Part shown: positions 5,716-9,628 of the stretch, piece by piece
Layout of the letters: each line of letters starts with the position of its first letter
Numbering within the stretch: position 1 is the stretch's first letter
Translations under genes and position numbers: made by a program
The notes under the pieces: generated by a model
Database searches by the model: none
The model's input: only the letters and a program-made list of their open reading frames with translations
What the model was told of the DNA's origin: nothing
Source of the DNA: Candidatus Aegiribacteria sp.
GTDB taxonomy: Bacteria; Fermentibacterota; Fermentibacteria; Fermentibacterales; JCC-6
Assembly: GCA_030638185.1 (NCBI GenBank)
Contig: DAOWFD010000163.1
Span: 1 to 9,628 of the forward strand
Length of the DNA stretch: 9,628 nt
Direction: 5' to 3'

Positions 5716-6126
5716 ATGTTGAATATGATGCTAGTCATACTGATTCCGTTTCTAAGGGTCACCGAGGAAGGACAGGCTGCAAAGAACATAGAAGTTATAG
5801 AGATATTCCGCGCGGAAACCACAGAAGAACTTGAAGCATCAATTACAAATGGTTATCCCATGCCGTGGCTTGAAGAGATACTCAACGATGAAAGCATTCA
5901 TGAGGAGGACAGATACTGGCTGGACTGCCGGGTTAGGGCGATTATCGCCATTGATTTGCACACCTTCTTTGATATAGAAGGGAATCCAATCACTTTTGAA
6001 GCCGACTGGATTATGCCCGGAGAACACTACTGAAGAGAAGCTTTTGTTCTGTCTCCACATGGAGATCAGACTGTATTCCATCCTGTTGAATTTGGAGGAA
6101 ATCTACGTGGGGAAATTGGTTGACTA
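5716..6126 (+). pseudogene. 5' part of a secreted propeller-type gene, split by IS630
   Basis: AAAAGGGG before ATG 5716 is a good ribosome site. The first 13 residues are hydrophobic (MLNMMLVILIPFL), suggesting export. A conserved-looking region follows (YPMPWLEEILNDESI, EEDRYWLDCRVRAIIA, FFDIEGNP). The first stop is TGA 6031-6033 after GEHY, but the same frame then continues as sensible protein (REAFVLSPHGDQTVFHPVEF) to a second TGA at 6121-6123, two codons before the insertion. The IS lies after 6126. Because 6126 ends a codon, removing the IS and one TA joins this frame directly to GTA at 8513. Each TGA is one transition away from a sense codon (TGG, or CGA), so I read this as a decaying gene. 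If only the first frame is translated, the product is 105 residues. Confidence 0.65.
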
Positions 6127-6139
6127 GTGCTGCGTCCCA
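6127..6139 (+). repeat. Left terminal inverted repeat of the IS
   Basis: GTGCTGCGTCCCA, perfect match to the complement of 8498-8510. Preceded by the TA duplication. Confidence 0.9.
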
Positions 6140-6175
6140 TAAGTATGTGACACTGTAATGGCAATTGATCTTTCT

Positions 6176-7564
6176 TCATGCGACTGATTCAGCTCTCTCT
6201 GTGTTTGCCTCTATGGTTTTCAGCAGCAGGGACAGGGCCTTTTTGGACTTTCGCTTAACGATAGGCTGAGTACTCTTGCGGATATTCTCGCGTAGTTGTT
6301 CCGTAGCTTGATGAATCGCCACGAATAGTTGCCTCCAGTGCTCTGGCTCGACCTTCTCCCAGTAGTCATTCATCAGATTTACCATGAGCAGGGACTCCTT
6401 GGTCATCAACTGCAGTGTCATTTCGCCGGCGGAGTGTGTGAGCATACCGATGAAGCGCAGGACGGCTTTCCGGTGCAGCCCCTCACCGTCGTAGCTCCAG
6501 TTGAACGGGTGTGCCCAGTCTTTACTCCAGGTTTCCGCGAATTCAAGGATTGCGTCACGCATCTGGTCTGGGTTGCAGTAGCTGTCCTTCAAACACATCC
6601 GTCCCATGATTCGGAACCAGATCTCGACCATGTTCAGCCACGAACCATGAAACGGCGTGAAGTGGATGACGATACGTTTGTCATCACTTCCGAGCCACTT
6701 GCGACGATTGTCTTTGCTTCCCAACTCACTCTCCGGCGGGCACTCAATTCCGCTGAGCTTGGCAACAACCTTGCAGAAGTCGTAGCTGCAGTGGCTGTCC
6801 AGATTGTCCATGACGTAGTGGAGATTCACGCCTTCAGGTAATTTCGAAACGTGTCTCCGGAATACTGCGATGAATGTTTTTTTCGTGTGGTCACCGTGAC
6901 ACTCCACATTCACTTTTCCTGTTCGTACCCCCAGAAAGGCAAATACGTCCATTGTCCCGTTGCGGATGTACTCGAATTCGCTGAGCCATCGCAAGGCTGC
7001 GTCTTCGTCACCCGGACGCGTGTCGGGAGCAAGTCGCTTCAGAATCTGTAACCCGGGGCACTCGTCGAAACAGAACAGGTACTCAACCGGGGAAAGATAG
7101 AGCTCGATGAGGTGCTCCATTTTCGGAAAGAAGTCCGGATCCGTTATTTGCAGGAAGTACCGCACAAGGTGTGGTTTCAATGCGTGCCTGGAGAGCATGC
7201 GCTGCATCGTGGAACGGCTCAATGACACACCCACCGGATTGCCGTCTTTTTTCAGTTCGTTCTCCGCGATCCGCAGGGACCAGCGGCCCCGGCCACACTT
7301 TTTCAAAGGAGCTGTCTGGCAGTAGAAGGCGATGAAACGATCCTCTATATCTTTCCCGTAAATCCTGTTGCGTCCACTGCGCTGAGCATCCCAGACGTTC
7401 GGTCCCTCGGTAAAACGCTTCTCCCAGGCAGCTGCCGTTCCCGTGGAGACATCCAGCATGGCAGCAATTTGTCCTTGATCCACCCCCATCTCTGACAACA
7501 CAAAACCAGAGAATCGACGCTGTTCTCTGTCGGTGAACTTCGCAAGAGGCATCGCCATGCCCAA
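6176..7564 (-). CDS. IS630-family DDE transposase
   Basis: A 462-residue transposase, longer than the usual 330-400 for the family. An N-terminal homeodomain-like HTH lies at about residues 10-50 (DREQRRFSGFVLSEMGVDQ, then IAAMLDVSTGTAAAWEKRF). The catalytic core has Asp167 in FCFDECPG, Asp253 in VMDNLDSH and Glu314 in SWLNMVEIWF, the classic IS630 FDE / DN-x-x-x-H / SWLN-x-VE-x-WF pattern. The extra C-terminal 100 residues are helical and basic. It cuts and joins DNA at TA sites through the terminal repeats. The frame-start TTG 7564 has GAGG six bases upstream; ATG 7558 and 7552 are alternatives. It begins 14 bases after the stop of the upstream IS gene, and frames overlap further upstream (see the frameshift finding). 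All three catalytic residues are present. Confidence 0.9.
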   Translation of the reverse strand: MGMAMPLAKFTDREQRRFSGFVLSEMGVDQGQIAAMLDVSTGTAAAWEKRFTEGPNVWDAQRSGRNRIYGKDIEDRFIAFYCQTAPLKKCGRGRWSLRIAENELKKDGNPVGVSLSRSTMQRMLSRHALKPHLVRYFLQITDPDFFPKMEHLIELYLSPVEYLFCFDECPGLQILKRLAPDTRPGDEDAALRWLSEFEYIRNGTMDVFAFLGVRTGKVNVECHGDHTKKTFIAVFRRHVSKLPEGVNLHYVMDNLDSHCSYDFCKVVAKLSGIECPPESELGSKDNRRKWLGSDDKRIVIHFTPFHGSWLNMVEIWFRIMGRMCLKDSYCNPDQMRDAILEFAETWSKDWAHPFNWSYDGEGLHRKAVLRFIGMLTHSAGEMTLQLMTKESLLMVNLMNDYWEKVEPEHWRQLFVAIHQATEQLRENIRKSTQPIVKRKSKKALSLLLKTIEANTERAESVA

Positions 7565-7578
7565 TGCAGCCTCGGATA

Positions 7579-8352
7579 TTATCCGTTGGAGCCCCTTTTT
7601 AATCTATCGACCAGCTCAGGCAGATCTTTTGTCAGCTTCCCAAGCCCAAGTTTCGCGATGCAATACCGCAATGTACGATCGGACAACGTCAATTCGCATC
7701 GCTCTTCAATATCCGCCACAACGGCCCTGCTCGAGGTACTTCTGCCCGTCACGGCGTTCGCCGAGTACTGAAGCACTATCTCCGACTTGACTTCAGGAGT
7801 GAGCACATGCTGCTTCTGCTGACCGCGACGTTTGTCGCGCAAAGCCTCTACATCTCCGTCAGCGAGACGGGCCGCGAGATTCCGCACATGCACTGAGGAA
7901 AGACCCAGCACCTCGGCCACATCTCTTGATGAGATCAAACCCGAGTCCACCAGCGAGAGCAACACAATACGGGACTGAACCTGGTTTGTAACCGGTATGG
8001 TGAGCGGTGCATCCATTGTGCCGAAACGGACCACGATCATATTGTCCTCCCGAGTCAGCTTTAGTGCCTTAGTGGCGGGGCGCGGCGGCGGAAGGAAAGT
8101 GTACTGACGATGGCTGTGACGGCGATCCTCAAAAGCGGCAGGTCCATCCCTCAGGACCACACGCACCGTCGTCCGCAGCGAGTTCTCTGGAATCCCCAGC
8201 TCTGCGGCAATCTCGGGACGTCTGGCCCCCAGCCAGTACAGAGCAAGCCCGAGGATCTTGGTAACTGCATTCTTCCCCAGGAACATCTCCGCTTTCTTTC
8301 GCCGCTTGCCCCCCACGGTCGTAGAGAAACTCATCTGTTGGCAATCAATCAT
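7579..8352 (-). CDS. IS-encoded double-HTH DNA-binding protein
   Basis: The first gene of the IS, 257 residues. It has one HTH at about 44-66 (RRPEIAAELGIPENSLRTTV) and a second at about 142-162 (SRDVAEVLGLSSVHVRNLAARL). A winged-helix-like segment of the kind seen at the front of transposases follows at about 205-240 (STSSRAVVADIEERCELTLSDRTLRYCIAKLG). It has no catalytic DDE core. Its partner transposase already has its own HTH, so this protein is probably an accessory: target or end binding, or a repressor of the IS. Alternatively it could be the front half of a frameshift fusion. AGGAGGT eight bases before ATG 8352 and a consensus promoter make its expression likely to be strong. Two-gene IS630 elements of this layout are unusual compared with the common single-gene form. 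Confidence 0.75.
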   Translation of the reverse strand: MIDCQQMSFSTTVGGKRRKKAEMFLGKNAVTKILGLALYWLGARRPEIAAELGIPENSLRTTVRVVLRDGPAAFEDRRHSHRQYTFLPPPRPATKALKLTREDNMIVVRFGTMDAPLTIPVTNQVQSRIVLLSLVDSGLISSRDVAEVLGLSSVHVRNLAARLADGDVEALRDKRRGQQKQHVLTPEVKSEIVLQYSANAVTGRSTSSRAVVADIEERCELTLSDRTLRYCIAKLGLGKLTKDLPELVDRLKRGSNG

Positions 8353-8388
8353 CTTGCTTGACCTCCTACGTTTGACACCCTATGCAGT

Positions 8389-8417
8389 AGTATAGAGAGC
8401 GCAACGGTACTTGTCAA
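8389..8417 (-). promoter_or_regulatory. Near-consensus sigma-70 promoter of the IS
   Basis: On the minus strand a perfect TTGACA (8417-8412), exactly 17 bases, then TATACT (8394-8389, 5 of 6). Transcription should start near 8382, about 30 bases before the ATG at 8352, with AGGAGGT (8367-8361) between. Confidence 0.8.
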
Positions 8418-8497
8418 GCACTCTTTTGCAACCTATAGGTATCTATTCCATAGAGTTTAGATAACTATCAGATTGCCATATTTCCGTATGTAATTTC

Positions 8498-8510
8498 TGG
8501 GACGCAGCAC
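8498..8510 (-). repeat. Right terminal inverted repeat of the IS
   Basis: TGGGACGCAGCAC, the exact complement of 6127-6139. Followed by the second TA. Confidence 0.9.
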
Positions 8511-8512
8511 TA

Positions 8513-9286
8513 GTAGATCATTTCGGACAGAACATAGGCGAAATAGCTCTAACTGCACAACTATTCCAGGGCTCCAGAGACGGTTCAATATGGGCTAGTT
8601 CATTATGCCAAGTAGAGGGCAAATATCGACTTGTCCTGCTTTACTCCAATGGCAGCTATTTCGTATCCCCCATAGAAATGAGTTCTGGCAGGTGTGGTGT
8701 AAGCCAATCCGGCGAGTATGTGATACTTGCTGCAAGAGGGCTCAGAGACTTCACAACGGGTGAAAGTACTCCATCAAGAGCAATCCTAGTGGACAAGGCT
8801 TGTAAGATTATCTGGGAGACAGAGCTGGAGATGAGCCCAATTGGAAAATTTGTACCTGTAATATCTCCTGATGATAAATATTGCGCCGTGCCTTCTTATG
8901 CTCCCGGTGAGTTAGGAATAAACAGATTGCAGATATTCGATATGGAAACAGGGCAGGAAGTATGGAGAGTAAAGAATCCCAATGCTGCCCAATTGAGCTT
9001 CTCACCGAATGGAAGTCACCTGAATGCTTCGGGTGCTGAGGCCTTTTCCATGAACATGCTTACCGGGAAGATAGACTGGTCTAGTGAGCATGTTAGCAGA
9101 CCTAACTTCCCTGTTGCTAACTTAATGCGTTTGGACTGCTCCAATGACGCTGGTCTTATCTCAGGAATGGTCTGGCCATCTTCTCGTCAAGGATCGGACT
9201 CTGTTCTTTTAACCCTCTTTAATAATTCTGGAAATATCTTAGCATGTGATAACATCTATGGAAACATGGATATATCTCCTAATTAG
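8513..9286 (+). pseudogene. 3' part of the IS-interrupted propeller-type gene
   Basis: Open from the IS end as VDHFGQNIGEIALTAQL onward, long before any start codon, which is the mark of an interrupted gene. An internal ATG at 8678 has no ribosome site and is not a real start. The 257 residues carry beta-propeller-like blades: SQSGEYVILAARG, SPDDKYCAVPSY, LQIFDMETGQEVWRV, LSFSPNGSHLNASG, MNMLTGKIDW. These repeat the S-P-x-G and D-x-x-T-G-x-x-x-W patterns of WD/PQQ-like propellers. It ends at TAG after MDISPN, in the middle of what should be a blade. The homologous place in the protein at 425-2329 reads FISPSGDEFFYIAYNHIFIVSIEE and goes on, so the end looks premature. After precise IS removal the full frame from 5716 would have 394 codons before this TAG. 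Confidence 0.7.
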
Positions 9287-9628
9287 CAATAGGAATTTAG
9301 ATTCCCCACCGTTCCGGCAAACCTCCCGAAACAGCATATCTGTCTCAATATCACCCAATTTCTCTGTCTGAAACTGACCATACTGCCCGAAACAAGCCTG
9401 GTCAAATATACCTTCTCGCAGATTTTCACTGATTTTCACCGGAAGCACCGCATCATGGCACACTACCCCCTGAAGCCGGATCGCTGACAACTTACCCAAC
9501 CTCTATTTCAGGAACGTCGTCTTGCCATGGAATGTAATCCGCATCGGGTTCACATACCAGTGTGTGACACGAAAGGAGTGCTGAAGATGTAGAAAACAGT
9601 CAGCATGACTATGCTGCATAGAAGATGA
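9287..9628. other. Stretch without an identifiable gene
   Basis: I see no convincing gene here. A minus-strand frame of 86 codons (9239-9499) opens with TTG, overlaps the propeller gene's end and has no recognisable motif. A short direct repeat (GATTTTCAC twice, 9420-9438) and a small perfect hairpin CAGCAT-GACT-ATGCTG (9601-9616) are present. Near the end AAAGGAG (9572-9578) is followed, eight bases on, by ATG immediately followed by TAG (9587-9592). The frame then continues as KTVSMTMLHRR to a TGA at the very last bases. This may be the start of a gene with a nonsense second codon, or chance. Confidence 0.5.

Larger units (their letters stand above)
6127..8510 (-). mobile_element. IS630-family insertion sequence, two-gene type, complete
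   Basis: The element is 2384 bp and bounded by perfect 13-bp terminal inverted repeats, GTGCTGCGTCCCA at the left end and its complement at the right. It is flanked by TA on both sides (6125-6126 and 8511-8512), the target duplication known for IS630. The sequence just outside makes the match 17 bp (ACTA plus the repeat) because the target is CTAG-like. It carries two genes on the minus strand, antisense to the interrupted gene, with its own near-consensus promoter inside the right end. Both genes are open, so it may still be active. It is visibly richer in G and C than the flanking genes, as expected of a recent arrival. Confidence 0.9.

Noticed and set aside
5583..5822. 79-codon minus-strand frame overlapping the start of the propeller gene.
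   Set aside because: It covers the ribosome site and signal-like region of the gene at 5716 and shows no motif.
6031..6123. Reassigned genetic code with TGA read as tryptophan or glycine.
   Set aside because: The secreted-protein gene, mntA, hepT and the transposase all end naturally at TGA and use TGG for tryptophan. Only the already broken gene has internal TGA.
6329..6841. 170-codon plus-strand frame antisense to the transposase.
   Set aside because: It lies wholly across the catalytic core of the transposase on the other strand, has no ribosome site or recognisable domain, and is explained by the G+C-rich codon use of the real gene.
9239..9499. 86-codon minus-strand frame near the right end.
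   Set aside because: TTG start with no properly spaced ribosome site, overlap with the propeller remnant, and no recognisable family. It cannot be excluded, but is not supported enough to list as a gene.

Overview
The window looks like an accessory region of a bacterial chromosome. It carries secreted repeat-rich proteins with cleavable-type N-termini, a toxin-antitoxin pair, an orphan ATPase, a GIY-YIG mini-protein, several dispersed repeats and one complete insertion sequence. The carboxypeptidase-regulatory-like and beta-propeller-like secreted proteins resemble those common in little-cultured Gram-negative candidate phyla (FCB-type groups such as Fermentibacteria). That placement is an inference from style, not from a marker gene. 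TAA, TGA and TAG all appear to end genes, and clear genes use TGG for tryptophan, so the standard bacterial code is assumed.

Left part (1-2400). The left edge cuts through a repeat block that recurs at 2721-2774, followed by a strong terminator-like hairpin. Next come a shortened GIY-YIG gene (+) and a 634-residue secreted protein (-) with a carboxypeptidase-regulatory-like domain and a probable beta-propeller body.

Middle (2400-5340). A small helix-turn-helix gene (-) carries the second repeat block and hairpin in its 5' part. It is followed by an overlapping MntA-HepT type toxin-antitoxin pair (+), in which both the GSX10DXD nucleotidyltransferase motif and the RX4HXY HEPN motif are intact. 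Next is a decayed third copy of the HTH gene (-), only a few bases beyond the 3' end of an AAA ATPase/DUF4143 gene (-). The ATPase promoter has a 7-bp inverted repeat around its -35 box, a candidate operator.

Right part (5340-9628). A short repeat-rich intergenic stretch leads into a secreted propeller-type gene (+) interrupted by a 2384-bp IS630-family element. Removing the element and one TA copy rejoins the two halves in frame. The joined gene still has two in-frame TGA codons and a premature-looking TAG at its end, so it was probably decaying independently of the insertion. The IS has 13-bp perfect terminal inverted repeats, a TA duplication, a near-consensus promoter, an unusual first gene (257-residue double-HTH protein) and a full DDE transposase. 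An A5G4 run in the short overlap of their reading frames raises the possibility of -1 frameshifting. The last 340 bases hold no gene I can identify.

I did not find a clearly new multi-gene system. The most unusual pattern is the HTH-gene family whose copies share a conserved block next to hairpins of different sequence but similar pairing architecture.
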